Under the pieces are notes generated by a model. It did no database searches. It was not told the origin of the DNA and saw only the letters and a list, made by a program, of their open reading frames with translations. Positions 51,566 to 59,970 of a DNA stretch of 59,970 nt are shown one piece after another. The position numbers were made by a program, and so were the translations under genes. The DNA lies in NCBI GenBank assembly GCA_044508835.1, contig JBIQHD010000029.1:1-59970 (forward strand), read 5' to 3'. The DNA is from JAKFDI01 sp044508835. Its GTDB lineage: Bacteria > Pseudomonadota > Gammaproteobacteria > Burkholderiales > Burkholderiaceae_C. Position 1 is the first letter of the stretch; each line of letters opens with the position of its first letter.

Positions 51566-52336
51566 ATGTCGCCACGCCTGCACCAACGCAACCTTTCGAA
51601 CTTCGACGCCCTCTCGGGGGACGACGTGCGCCTGCTGCTGGCGGGCGCGCGCACGCTCGAGCGGGCGGCGCAGCGCGGCGTCGCCAACCAGCCGCTGCGA
51701 GGCAAGAACCTGGCGCTGCTCGGCACGCCGGCCGACGCGCCGGGCCTGGCCGCCTTCCGCGAGGCCGCGACCGGGCTGGGCGCGCACGTCGCCTGCATTC
51801 CTGCCGGGGGCGCGGGCATGGGCGACGCCGTCGCCCTGCTGGGCCGGCTCTACGACGCGGTGGACTGCGAAGGGCTCGACGACGCCCTGGTCGAACGGCT
51901 GCAGCGCCAGGCCGGCGTGCCGGTCTACGCCGGCCTGGCCGCGCCGCAGCACCCCCTGCACGCGCTGGCCGTGCTGATGGCCGTCGAGCAGCGCAGCGGC
52001 AAGCCGCTCGCGGACACCCGGGCCTGCGTCGTCCACCCCGGGGCCGACGCGCCGGCGGTCGGCGCGCTGCTGCGGGCCGCCGCCCTCGCCGGGCTCGGCC
52101 TGTGCGTCGTCGCCCCGCCGGCGGCCTGGCCCGCGGCGGCGGCGACGCGGCGCTCGCGCGACGCGGCGCAGGCCAACGGCGCCGGGACGAGCCTCGTCCC
52201 GCCCGGCGGCGAGGACGCCGCCCGCGCCGCGGCGCAGGCCGACGTGGTGCTCGAGCTCGACGGCGCCCACGCGGCCGAGGCCGGGGAATCCTGGCGCTAC
52301 GTGCTGCAATCCTTGCTGCTCGCGAGCCTGGCTTGA
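51566..52336 (+). CDS. Ornithine carbamoyltransferase-like protein, predicted inactive
   Basis: The 256 residues align along OTCase. RNLSNFDALSGDDVRLLLAGARTL matches the N-terminal helix, LRGKNLALL the first strand, then GAHVACI, LGRLYDAVDCEG, AGVPVYAGL and AALAGLGLCVVAPPAAWP in order. The carbamoyl-phosphate motif STRTR is missing: GTPADAPGLAAF is in its place. HPTQ reads HPLH. The C-terminal ~80 residues with HCLP are absent. It cannot be a normal OTCase and is a pseudoenzyme or a decaying copy. It sits 66 bp before narX under an FNR-type box, so a role in nitrate control is conceivable. Confidence 0.8.
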   Translation: MSPRLHQRNLSNFDALSGDDVRLLLAGARTLERAAQRGVANQPLRGKNLALLGTPADAPGLAAFREAATGLGAHVACIPAGGAGMGDAVALLGRLYDAVDCEGLDDALVERLQRQAGVPVYAGLAAPQHPLHALAVLMAVEQRSGKPLADTRACVVHPGADAPAVGALLRAAALAGLGLCVVAPPAAWPAAAATRRSRDAAQANGAGTSLVPPGGEDAARAAAQADVVLELDGAHAAEAGESWRYVLQSLLLASLA

Positions 52337-52401
52337 TAGGGTCCGAGCGCGCCCTCGGCGAAGCCTCCTCCGCCCGGCGACCACCCACCTGGAGTGCAGC
52401 G

Positions 52402-54300
52402 ATGCGGTCACGCCCGACTCTCGCCTTCAAGTTCGCCGTCACGGGGCTGGCGTTCCTGTTCACGGCGCTCGCCTCCATCGCGCTCACGCTGTGGGTCACC
52501 TGGCAGCTCGAAGGCGGCGCCGCGGCGGTCAACGAGGCCGGCCGCATGCGCATGACCAGCTACCGCCTCGCGCTCGACGGCGCCGCGACGGCGCCCGAGG
52601 CGGCCCGCGTGGCCGCCGTGCGGGCGCACATCCGCACGGTGGACGAGGCGCTCGAGCTGCTGCGCAGCGGCGACCCGTCGCGCCCGCTCTTCATTCCCTG
52701 GAACGACGAGGCGCGCGAGGACTTCATCAAGGTGCGGGCCCACTGGTCCAAGCTGCGCGAGCGCCTGGCGGGCGCGCAGGCCGCGGACGCCGCCGAGGTG
52801 GCCGGGTTCGTCGCGGTGATCGACCGGTTCGTCTCGGTGATCGAGCAGCGGCTGTCGCACTGGACCGCGGTGCTGCGCGCCTTCCAGTTCGCCATGCTGG
52901 CGCTGGCCATCGCCGCCGCCATCCTGATGTTCTACGTCGCCCACGTCATGGTGCTGGAGCCGCTGCGCCAGCTCGGCGCCGGGCTCGGGCGCGTGCGCTC
53001 GGGCGACTTCTCCGCCCGGGTGGCGGTGCCGTCGACCGACGAGTTCGGCCAGCTCTCGGCCGGCTTCAACACCATGGCCGAGCACCTGCAGACGGTCTAC
53101 CGCGACCTCGAGGCCAAGGTCGAGGAGAAGACCGCCCACCTCGAAAGCGAGCGCGAGCGCCTCGCCGCGCTCTACGAGATCAGCGCCTTCGTGGCCCGCG
53201 CCGAGACGCTGGACGACCTGGCGCAGGGCTTCGCCGCCAAGCTGCGCCGCGTGGCCGGGGCCGACGCGGTGGCGATCCGCTGGTCGGACGAGTCGAACGA
53301 GCGCTACCTGATGCTCGCGGAGGACGGCCTGCCCGCCGCGCTGGTCGACGACGAGCAGTGCCTGCCCAGCGGCGGCTGCCACTGCGGCCGCCCGGCCGAG
53401 GCGCCCGGCGCGCGGGTGATCCCCATCCGGCCCGACCTGCGCACGGCCAGCCGCTGCCACGCCGCCGGCTTCGCCCACCTGATGGCGGTGCCGGTGATGC
53501 TGCACCAGCGCGTGCTCGGCGAGATCAACCTCTTCTACCGGGAGGACGTCGAGCGCGGCGGCGACGAGCGCGCGCTCGTCGAGGCGCTGGCGAGCCACCT
53601 CGCCGGCGGCATCGAGAGCCTGCGCGCCGCCGCGGCCGACAAGGAGGCGGCGGTGTCGGAGGAGCGCGCACTGATCGCCCGCGAGCTGCACGACTCCATC
53701 GCGCAGTCGCTGGCGTTCCTGAAGATCCAGGTCGAGCTGCTGCGCGATGCCGAGGGCAAGGGCCAGACGGGCGCCGTACGCCGCGCGATCGAGGAGATCG
53801 GCACCGGCGTGCGCGAGTGCTACGGCGACGTGCGCGAGCTGCTGCTGCACTTCCGCACCCGCGCCGACGCGGAGGACATCGAGACGGCGCTGCGCGTGAC
53901 GCTGCAGAAGTTCGAGCAGCAGACCGGGCTGCGCACCCGGCTCGTGGTCGAGGGCCACGGCGTGGCGCTGCCCGCCGACGTGCGCGTGCAGGTGCTGCAC
54001 GTGGTGCAGGAGGCGCTGTCGAACGTGCGCAAGCACGCGCAGGCCGCCGAGGTGCGCGTCACGGTCCAGGCGTCCCCGCAGTGGCGCTTCGAGGTGGCCG
54101 ACGACGGCTGCGGCTTCGACACCCGCCACGATGCCGGCGAGAACCACGTCGGCCTGCGCATCATGCGCGAACGCGCGCAGCGCATCGGCGCGCACGCCGA
54201 CGTGCTCTCGCGGCCCGGCCACGGCACGCGGGTGGTGCTCACGGTGCCGCGCGAGGCCGCCCGCGCCGCCGAGCCCGACCTGCAGGAAGCCCACGGATGA
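52402..54300 (+). CDS. narX: NarX-type nitrate/nitrite sensor kinase
   Basis: The start at ATG 52402 gives 632 residues. Two membrane helices (residues ~10-30 and ~165-185) flank a periplasmic domain. The nitrate-binding P-box lies in AAVNEAGRMRMTSYRLAL. A HAMP domain, a GAF-like region with a Cys-rich stretch (CLPSGGCHCG) and HisKA_3 with H430 (ARELHDSIAQSLAFLKIQ) follow, then HATPase. It phosphorylates NarL in response to nitrate. It overlaps narL by ATGA. An in-frame extension upstream is antisense-like and rejected. Confidence 0.94.
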   Translation: MRSRPTLAFKFAVTGLAFLFTALASIALTLWVTWQLEGGAAAVNEAGRMRMTSYRLALDGAATAPEAARVAAVRAHIRTVDEALELLRSGDPSRPLFIPWNDEAREDFIKVRAHWSKLRERLAGAQAADAAEVAGFVAVIDRFVSVIEQRLSHWTAVLRAFQFAMLALAIAAAILMFYVAHVMVLEPLRQLGAGLGRVRSGDFSARVAVPSTDEFGQLSAGFNTMAEHLQTVYRDLEAKVEEKTAHLESERERLAALYEISAFVARAETLDDLAQGFAAKLRRVAGADAVAIRWSDESNERYLMLAEDGLPAALVDDEQCLPSGGCHCGRPAEAPGARVIPIRPDLRTASRCHAAGFAHLMAVPVMLHQRVLGEINLFYREDVERGGDERALVEALASHLAGGIESLRAAAADKEAAVSEERALIARELHDSIAQSLAFLKIQVELLRDAEGKGQTGAVRRAIEEIGTGVRECYGDVRELLLHFRTRADAEDIETALRVTLQKFEQQTGLRTRLVVEGHGVALPADVRVQVLHVVQEALSNVRKHAQAAEVRVTVQASPQWRFEVADDGCGFDTRHDAGENHVGLRIMRERAQRIGAHADVLSRPGHGTRVVLTVPREAARAAEPDLQEAHG

Positions 54301-54959
54301 GCCCCCCGATCCGCCTGCTCGTCGTCGACGACCACACCCTGTTCCGCCGCGGGCTGATCGCGCTGCTGTCGCAGCACGCCGGCGTGGCGGTGGTCGGCGA
54401 GGCGGCCGACGCCGGCGAGGCGCAGCGCCGGGCGGCCGATCTGCAGCCCGACGTGGTGCTGCTCGACAACCACCTGCCCGGCGTGCGCGGCGTCGAGGCC
54501 CTGCCCGGCCTGCGCGAGGCCGCGCCCGGGGCGCGCGTGATGATGCTCACCGTCAGCGAGGACGAGCGCGACCTGGCCGAGGCCCTGCGCGCCGGCGCCC
54601 AGGGCTACGTGCTCAAAACCATCGACGGCGACGCGCTGCTGCAGGCCATCGCCGCCTGCATGCGCGGCGAATCGGTCGTGAGTCCCGAGCTGACGGGCAA
54701 GCTGGTGAACGCCTTGCGCACGGGGCCCGGCGACGCGGCGGCGGCCGAGGCGCCGCCCGACCTGCTGGCGAGCCTGTCGCCGCGCGAGCGTGAGATCGTG
54801 CGGCACATCGCGCGCGGGCGCAGCAACAAGGAGATCGCCCGCGCGCTCGAGATCGCCGAGACCACGGTGAAGATCCACGTGCAGCACATCCTGCGCAAGC
54901 TGGAGCTCTCCTCGCGCGTGCAGGCGGCGGTGTACGCGAGCGAGCGCGGGCTGAACTGA
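54297..54959 (+). CDS. narL: NarL-type response regulator
   Basis: The 220 residues hold a receiver domain with D11-D12, phospho-acceptor D57 (VVLLDNHLPG) and the conserved Lys in YVLKTIDGD. A LuxR-type helix-turn-helix follows: LSPREREIVRHIARGRSNKEIARALEIAETTVKIHVQHILRKLELSSRVQAAVYA. It binds TACYYMT heptamers in nitrate-regulated promoters. It is translationally coupled to narX. Confidence 0.95.
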   Translation: MSPPIRLLVVDDHTLFRRGLIALLSQHAGVAVVGEAADAGEAQRRAADLQPDVVLLDNHLPGVRGVEALPGLREAAPGARVMMLTVSEDERDLAEALRAGAQGYVLKTIDGDALLQAIAACMRGESVVSPELTGKLVNALRTGPGDAAAAEAPPDLLASLSPREREIVRHIARGRSNKEIARALEIAETTVKIHVQHILRKLELSSRVQAAVYASERGLN

Positions 54960-54983
54960 GCCAAGGCCGCCGCGCGCGGCGCA

Positions 54984-55050
54984 TTGATCCCGCGCAAGCG
55001 GCGTGCCCGAAGGCCCCGGGTACTCCTTCGGAACGATGGCCGCATCGTTC
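54984..55050 (+). promoter_or_regulatory. narK1 promoter region: weak FNR box, NarL heptamer and inverted repeat
   Basis: TTGATCCCGCGCAA (54984-54997) keeps the first half site and CAA of the FNR box. TACTCCT (55021-55027) fits the NarL heptamer TACYYMT. GAACGATGGCCGCATCGTTC (55031-55050) is a perfect 8-4-8 inverted repeat. All lie in the 176-bp gap between narL and narK1, as expected for an FNR- and NarL-controlled promoter. Each element alone is weak. Confidence 0.45.
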
Positions 55051-55135
55051 TTCCGCCCGCGCCCGGGCGGCTGCCGGAAGGATGTTCGGCGCGCGCCGCC
55101 GGGCCGACAGTGGAGCCATCAACAAGGAGCGATCC

Positions 55136-56443
55136 ATGGCCTCCCCCGTCGCCCAAGCCGGCGCGCAACCCTCCCCTCCGCCGGGCCGCCAGGCTCTCTC
55201 GGTGCTGATCGTCAGCACCTTCGCCTTCACCGTGTGCTTCATGGTGTGGATGATGTTCGGCGTCATCGGCATCCCCCTCAAGCAGGCGCTGAACCTCAAC
55301 GCCACCGAGTTCGGCCTGCTCACCGCCACGCCGGTGCTCACCGGCTCGCTGGTGCGCGTGCCGCTGGGCATCTGGACCGACCGCTACGGCGGGCGCATCG
55401 TGATGACGCTGCTCATGGCCTGCACCGTGCCCGCGATCTGGCTGATGGCCTATGCGACGCAGTACTGGCACTTCATCGTCATCGGCCTGTTCGTGGGCCT
55501 GGCCGGCGGCTCGTTCTCGGTGGGCACGCCCTACGTGGCGCGCTGGTTCCCCAAGAACCGCCAGGGCTTCGCCATGGGCGTGTACGGCGCGGGCAACTCG
55601 GGCGCGGCGGTGAACAAGTTCGTCGCCCCGGCGATCGTGGTGGCCTTCGGCTGGACGATGGTGCCGCAGGTGTATGCGGCGGTGATGCTGGGCACGGTGA
55701 TCCTGTTCTGGCTGTTCAGCGCCAGCGACCCGTCGCACCTGGTGCCCAGCAGCGTCAAGTTCACCGACCAGCTCAAGGCGCTGAAGGACCCCAAGGTGCT
55801 CAAGTACTGCCAGTACTACAGCATCGTCTTCGGCGGCTACGTGGCGCTGAGCCTGTGGATGGTGCAGTATTACGTGGGCGAGTACGGGCTGGACATCCGC
55901 GTGGCCGCCCTGCTGGCCGCCTGCTTCTCGCTGCCCGGCGGCGTGCTGCGCGCGGTGGGCGGCTGGCTGTCCGACAAGTACGGCGCCCACAGCGTGACGT
56001 GGTGGGTGATGTGGGTGAGCTGGATCTGCCTGTTCCTGCTGAGCTACCCGCAGACGAGCTTCACCGTCACCACCGTCGACGGCGTGCGCAGCTTCGACCT
56101 GGGCCTGAACGTCTACGCCTTCACGGGGCTGATGTTCATCCTCGGCATCGCCTGGGCCTTCGGCAAGGCGAGCGTCTTCAAGTACATCAGCGACGACTAC
56201 CCGAAGAACATCGGCGCCATCAGCGGCATCGTCGGGCTGGCCGGCGGGCTGGGCGGCTTCGTGCTGCCGATCCTGTTCGGCGCGCTGCTCGACCTCACCG
56301 GCATCCGCTCCTCGGCCTTCATGCTGATGTACGGCGTGGTGTGGGTGTCGCTGATCTGGATGTACTTCACCGAGGTCCGCCGCACCGAGCTGCTCGGTGC
56401 CCATGCCGGCGAGGTTCGCCCGGCACAGCCTGCGCGCGCCTGA
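55136..56443 (+). CDS. narK1: NarK1-type nitrate transporter
   Basis: The start at ATG 55136 has an AAGGAG site and gives 435 residues. Twelve membrane segments include the nitrate-signature GLFVGLAGGSFSVGTPYVARWFPKNRQGFAMGVYGAGNSGAAV and AISGIVGLAGGLGGFVLPILFGALLDLTG. It is the shorter, proton-symporter-like NarK1. narK2 follows 25 bp later and narG after that, so the set forms a nar operon. In Paracoccus the two NarK domains are fused; here they are separate. Confidence 0.94.
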   Translation: MASPVAQAGAQPSPPPGRQALSVLIVSTFAFTVCFMVWMMFGVIGIPLKQALNLNATEFGLLTATPVLTGSLVRVPLGIWTDRYGGRIVMTLLMACTVPAIWLMAYATQYWHFIVIGLFVGLAGGSFSVGTPYVARWFPKNRQGFAMGVYGAGNSGAAVNKFVAPAIVVAFGWTMVPQVYAAVMLGTVILFWLFSASDPSHLVPSSVKFTDQLKALKDPKVLKYCQYYSIVFGGYVALSLWMVQYYVGEYGLDIRVAALLAACFSLPGGVLRAVGGWLSDKYGAHSVTWWVMWVSWICLFLLSYPQTSFTVTTVDGVRSFDLGLNVYAFTGLMFILGIAWAFGKASVFKYISDDYPKNIGAISGIVGLAGGLGGFVLPILFGALLDLTGIRSSAFMLMYGVVWVSLIWMYFTEVRRTELLGAHAGEVRPAQPARA

Positions 56444-56468
56444 ACCGGGCCGCGCACCAGGAATCGTC

Positions 56469-57929
56469 ATGACTCACACTGCATCGAACGCAGTCAAGCC
56501 CGGCGGCGCACCCCGCCGCGGCGGCGTGCTGAAGATCTGGACGCCGGAAGACAAGGCGTTCTGGGAACGCGAGGGCGAGGCCGTCGCCAAGATCAACCTG
56601 TGGATCAGCGTGCCCGCGCTGTTCCTCGCCTTCGCCATCTGGCAGGTGTGGAGCGTGGTCGCGGTGGGCCTGCCCGCGCTCGGCTTCCGCTACTCGACCA
56701 ACCAGTTGTTCTGGCTGGCGGCGGCGCCGGCGCTGTCGGGCGCGACGCTGCGCATCTTCTACTCCTTCATCGTGCCGGTGGTGGGCGGGCGGCGCTGGAC
56801 GGCCATCTCCACCGCCTCGCTGCTGATCCCGGCGGTGGGCATCGGCATCGCGGTGCAGGACAACACCACGAGCTACCCCACCATGCTCACGCTCGCGCTG
56901 CTGTGCGGCCTGGGCGGCGGCAACTTCAGCTCCAGCATGGCCAACATCAGCTTCTTCTTCCCGAAGGAGCGCAAGGGCTCGGCGCTGGGCGTGAACGCGG
57001 GGCTCGGGAACCTGGGCGTCTCGGTGGTGCAGTTCCTGAGCCCGCTGGTGGTGACGGCGGGCATCTTCGGCATCTTCGGCGGCGACGCGCAGACCATCAT
57101 CAAGGACGGCAACACCGTGCGCACCTGGACGCAGAACGCCGCCTTCATCTGGGTGCCGTGGATCGCCCTCACCTCGCTGGTGGCATGGTTCGGCATGAAC
57201 GACATCGCCGACGCCAAGGCCTCGTTCGCCACGCAGGCGGTGATCTTCGGGCGCAAGCACAACTGGCTGATGTGCCTGCTGTACCTCGGCACCTTCGGCT
57301 CCTTCATCGGCTATGCGGCGGGCTTCCCGCTGCTCATCAAGGGCCTGTTCCCCGGCGTCAACCCGCTCGCCTTCGCCTGGCTCGGGCCGCTGGTGGGCGC
57401 CGTCGTGCGGCCCTTCGGCGGGTGGCTGGCCGACAAGGCGGGCGGCGCGCGCGTCACCTTCTGGAACTTCGTGGTGATGATGCTGGCGGTGGTGGGCGTG
57501 CTGTTCTTCCTGCCCAAGGGCGAGGCGGCCACGCTCGCGCTGCCGTTCGGGCCGGCGCAGGGCAGCTTCACCGGCTTCTTCCTGATGTTCCTGGTGCTGT
57601 TCCTCACCACGGGCATCGGCAACGGCTCCACCTTCCGCATGATCCCGGTGATCTTCCTGAACCAGGCGCTCAAGGGCGTGAACCCGGCCGACGCCGAGGC
57701 GGTGGCGCGCGCCACGCGCGAAGGCAACACCGAGGGCGCCGCCACGCTGGGCTTCACCGCCGCCATGGCGGCCTACGGCGGCTTCTTCATTCCCAAGAGC
57801 TACGGCTCGTCCATCGCCGCCACCGGCGGCCCCGAGGCCGCGTTCTACGTCTTCATCGCCTTCTACCTGCTGTGCATCGCCGTCACCTGGTGGCATTACG
57901 CGCGCAAGAATGCCCCCATGCCCTGCTGA
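56469..57929 (+). CDS. narK2: NarK2-type nitrate/nitrite antiporter
   Basis: The 486-residue protein has 12 membrane segments and nitrate-signature motifs GLGGGNFSSSMANISFFFPKERKGSALGVNAGLGNLG and AAMAAYGGFFIPKSYG, plus RPFGGWLADKAGGARVTF. An N-terminal cytoplasmic stretch (WTPEDKAFWEREGEAVAKINL) is typical of NarK2. It exchanges nitrate for nitrite across the inner membrane. It lies 13 bp before narG. Confidence 0.94.
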   Translation: MTHTASNAVKPGGAPRRGGVLKIWTPEDKAFWEREGEAVAKINLWISVPALFLAFAIWQVWSVVAVGLPALGFRYSTNQLFWLAAAPALSGATLRIFYSFIVPVVGGRRWTAISTASLLIPAVGIGIAVQDNTTSYPTMLTLALLCGLGGGNFSSSMANISFFFPKERKGSALGVNAGLGNLGVSVVQFLSPLVVTAGIFGIFGGDAQTIIKDGNTVRTWTQNAAFIWVPWIALTSLVAWFGMNDIADAKASFATQAVIFGRKHNWLMCLLYLGTFGSFIGYAAGFPLLIKGLFPGVNPLAFAWLGPLVGAVVRPFGGWLADKAGGARVTFWNFVVMMLAVVGVLFFLPKGEAATLALPFGPAQGSFTGFFLMFLVLFLTTGIGNGSTFRMIPVIFLNQALKGVNPADAEAVARATREGNTEGAATLGFTAAMAAYGGFFIPKSYGSSIAATGGPEAAFYVFIAFYLLCIAVTWWHYARKNAPMPC

Positions 57930-57942
57930 ACAAGGACAACCC

Positions 57943-59970
57943 ATGAGCCATTTCCTGGATCGACTGACGTACTTCTCGCAACCGAAGGAAAGCTTCGCCG
58001 ACGGCCACGGCGTCATCAACGGCGAAGACCGCACCTGGGAGGACGCCTACCGCAACCGCTGGGCGCACGACAGGATCGTGCGCTCCACCCACGGCGTGAA
58101 CTGCACCGGCTCGTGCTCCTGGAAGATCTACGTCAAGGGCGGCATCGTGACGTGGGAGACCCAGCAGACCGACTACCCGCGCACCCGCTGGGACATGCCC
58201 AACCACGAGCCGCGCGGCTGTTCGCGCGGCGCGAGCTACAGCTGGTACCTCTACAGCGCCAACCGCGTGAAGTACCCGATGGTGCGCGGGCGGCTGCTCA
58301 AGCACTGGCGCCGCGCGCGCCAGACGCTGGCGCCGGTGGAAGCCTGGGCCAGCCTCGTGGCCGACGACGCCGTGCGCCGCGACTACCAGGGCGTGCGCGG
58401 CCTCGGCGGCTTCGTGCGCTCGAGCTGGGACGAGGTCAACGAGCTCATCGCCGCGGCCAACATCCACACCATCAAGAAGCACGGCGCCGACCGCATCATC
58501 GGCTTCTCGCCGATCCCGGCGATGTCGATGATCAGCTACGCCTCGGGCTCGCGCTACCTGAGCCTCATCGGCGGCGTGTGCATGAGCTTTTACGACTGGT
58601 ACTGCGACCTGCCGCCGTCGAGCCCGCAGGTCTGGGGCGAGCAGACCGACGTGCCCGAGTCGGCCGACTGGTACAACTCGAACTTCATCATCGCCTGGGG
58701 CTCGAACGTGCCGCAGACGCGCACGCCGGACGCGCACTTCTTCACCGAGGTGCGCTACAAGGGCACGAAGACGGTGGCGATCACGCCCGACTACTCGGAA
58801 GTCGCCAAGCTCTCCGACCTGTGGCTGCACCCCAAGCAGGGCACCGACGCCGCGGTGGCGATGGCCATGGGCCACGTCATCCTGAAGGACTTCTACTTCG
58901 GCGGCGAAGGCCGCGAGCGCCCGGCCTACTTCGACGACTACGCGCGCCGCTTCACCGACCTGCCGATGCTGGTGCGGCTGAAGGAGCACACGCTGGCGAG
59001 CGGCGAGACGGTGCTGGTGCCCGACCGCTACGTGCGCGCCTCCGACTTCAACGGCGACCTGGGCGCGGCCAACAACCCCGACTGGAAGACCATCGCCTTC
59101 GACCAGGACGGCAAGGCGGTGATCCCCAACGGCGCCATCGGCTTCCGCTGGGGGCCGGACGGCCGCCCCGACGCGGGCCAGTGGAACCTCGAGGCCAAGG
59201 AGGCGCGCCACGGCCACGACGTGACGCTGAAGCTGTCGGTGCTCGAAGGCGCCGACCCGAGCCCGCACACCGCCAGGGTGGGCTTCCCCTACTTCGGCGG
59301 CGTGCGCCACGAGCACTTCCCGAACAACGAGCAGGACGACGTGCTGGTGCGCACCGTGCCCGTGCAGCGCCTCATGCTCGGCAAGGAGGGCGAGAAGCAG
59401 GAGGCGCTGGTCGCCACCGTGTTCGACCTGCAGGCGGCGCAGTACGGCATCGCCCGCGGCCTGCCCGGCGAGCTGGCGGCCAAGGACTTCGACGACAACA
59501 CGCCCTACACGCCCGCCTGGCAGGAGCAGATCACCGGCGTGCCGCGCGACCAGATCATCACCGTGGCGCGCCAGTTCGCCGAGAACGCGGCCAAGACCGA
59601 GGGCCGCTCCATGGTCATCATCGGCGCGGGGATGAACCACTGGTACCACAGCGACATGAACTACCGCGGCGTCATCAACATGCTGATGATGTGCGGCTGC
59701 ATCGGCAAGAGCGGCGGCGGCTGGTCGCACTACGTGGGCCAGGAGAAGCTGCGCCCGCAGACCGGCTGGACGGCGCTGGCCTTCGCGCTCGACTGGATCC
59801 GCCCGCCGCGGCAGATGAACTCCACCAGCTTCTTCTACGCCCACACCGACCAGTGGCGCTACGAGCGGCTGGGCGTGGACGAAGTGCTCTCGCCGCTGGC
59901 CGACAAGGCGGCGTTCGGCGGCAGCATGATCGACTACAACGTGCGCGCCGAGCGCATGGGCTGGCTGCCC
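57943..59970 (+). CDS. narG: Respiratory nitrate reductase alpha subunit NarG (partial, C-terminal part outside window)
   Basis: From ATG 57943 the frame stays open for 676 codons to the window edge, about half of the usual ~1240. FS0 cluster ligands H50, C54, C58 (STHGVNCTGSCSW) and C93 (PRGCSRG) are present. The Mo ligand Asp lies in YDWYCDLPPSSPQ. The bis-MGD binding regions SNFIIAWGSNVPQTRTPD and YCHS-like MNHWYHSDMNYRG follow. It reduces nitrate at the inner face of the membrane with NarH and NarI. The AAGGACAACCC site precedes the start. Confidence 0.96.
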   Translation, partial: MSHFLDRLTYFSQPKESFADGHGVINGEDRTWEDAYRNRWAHDRIVRSTHGVNCTGSCSWKIYVKGGIVTWETQQTDYPRTRWDMPNHEPRGCSRGASYSWYLYSANRVKYPMVRGRLLKHWRRARQTLAPVEAWASLVADDAVRRDYQGVRGLGGFVRSSWDEVNELIAAANIHTIKKHGADRIIGFSPIPAMSMISYASGSRYLSLIGGVCMSFYDWYCDLPPSSPQVWGEQTDVPESADWYNSNFIIAWGSNVPQTRTPDAHFFTEVRYKGTKTVAITPDYSEVAKLSDLWLHPKQGTDAAVAMAMGHVILKDFYFGGEGRERPAYFDDYARRFTDLPMLVRLKEHTLASGETVLVPDRYVRASDFNGDLGAANNPDWKTIAFDQDGKAVIPNGAIGFRWGPDGRPDAGQWNLEAKEARHGHDVTLKLSVLEGADPSPHTARVGFPYFGGVRHEHFPNNEQDDVLVRTVPVQRLMLGKEGEKQEALVATVFDLQAAQYGIARGLPGELAAKDFDDNTPYTPAWQEQITGVPRDQIITVARQFAENAAKTEGRSMVIIGAGMNHWYHSDMNYRGVINMLMMCGCIGKSGGGWSHYVGQEKLRPQTGWTALAFALDWIRPPRQMNSTSFFYAHTDQWRYERLGVDEVLSPLADKAAFGGSMIDYNVRAERMGWLP

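Overview
The window is a GC-rich, gene-dense chromosomal segment from a betaproteobacterium, most likely order Burkholderiales (Rubrivivax/Leptothrix/Ideonella-like). Support comes from the conserved neighbourhoods exbB-exbD-lpxK-trm112-kdsB-adk, ratA-rnfH beside smpB, and sodB-xseA, from a PhaR regulator of polyhydroxybutyrate, and from cbb3 oxidase combined with Nar nitrate respiration. These are recollections of gene order, not a search. No rRNA, tRNA, tmRNA, CRISPR array, insertion sequence, integrase or phage gene was recognised. All of it reads as core or respiratory chromosome.

Layout. 1-3.4 kb: clpA (cut by the window edge) and clpS, a cold-shock gene and icd. 3.5-14.7 kb: a microaerobic respiration block with a SafE-like membrane protein, hemN, fnr, and ccoH-ccoG-ccoP-ccoQ-ccoO-ccoN-ccoS-ccoI, the last set read right to left. 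A DUF192 protein follows. 14.9-22.6 kb: sodB, xseA, the exbB-exbD-lpxK-trm112-kdsB-adk cluster, an SDR dehydrogenase and a hexapeptide acetyltransferase. 22.6-33.7 kb: two iron or siderophore-type uptake modules. One is a TonB receptor with its own ExbB-ExbD-ExbD-TonB motor, behind tadA and ldcA. The other is FecI-FecR-FecA under a clear Fur-box-like operator. 33.8-48 kb: housekeeping genes (RNA ligase-like, J-domain-like, guaA, an MFS pump, guaB, ratA/rnfH, smpB, metC, rimO), a GST, an ArsR gene followed by a decayed SRPBCC gene, phaR and two unknown proteins. 47.7-50.5 kb: an OmpR-type regulator and a hybrid histidine kinase. 50.5 kb to the end: a nitrate respiration locus with a Crp/FNR regulator, an ornithine-carbamoyltransferase-like pseudoenzyme, narX, narL, narK1, narK2 and the first half of narG.

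How the parts connect. Sites of the form TTGAY-N4-RTCAA (FNR/ANR/DNR type) sit between hemN and fnr, upstream of ccoN and in the crp/OTC-like intergenic region. A weaker one precedes narK1. FNR (with the 4Fe-4S cysteines) and the second regulator (without them) share the same recognition-helix residues (ETVSR), so both could read these boxes. The window therefore holds much of one oxygen/nitrate regulon: high-affinity oxidase, anaerobic heme synthesis, nitrate sensing, nitrate transport and nitrate reductase.

The most unusual items are the OTC-like protein, which has lost the carbamoyl-phosphate STRTR motif and the HCLP region yet sits directly upstream of narXL; the internally deleted SRPBCC gene coupled to its ArsR partner; the His-Asp repeat extension on the LD-carboxypeptidase; and the two-regulator/one-box arrangement.
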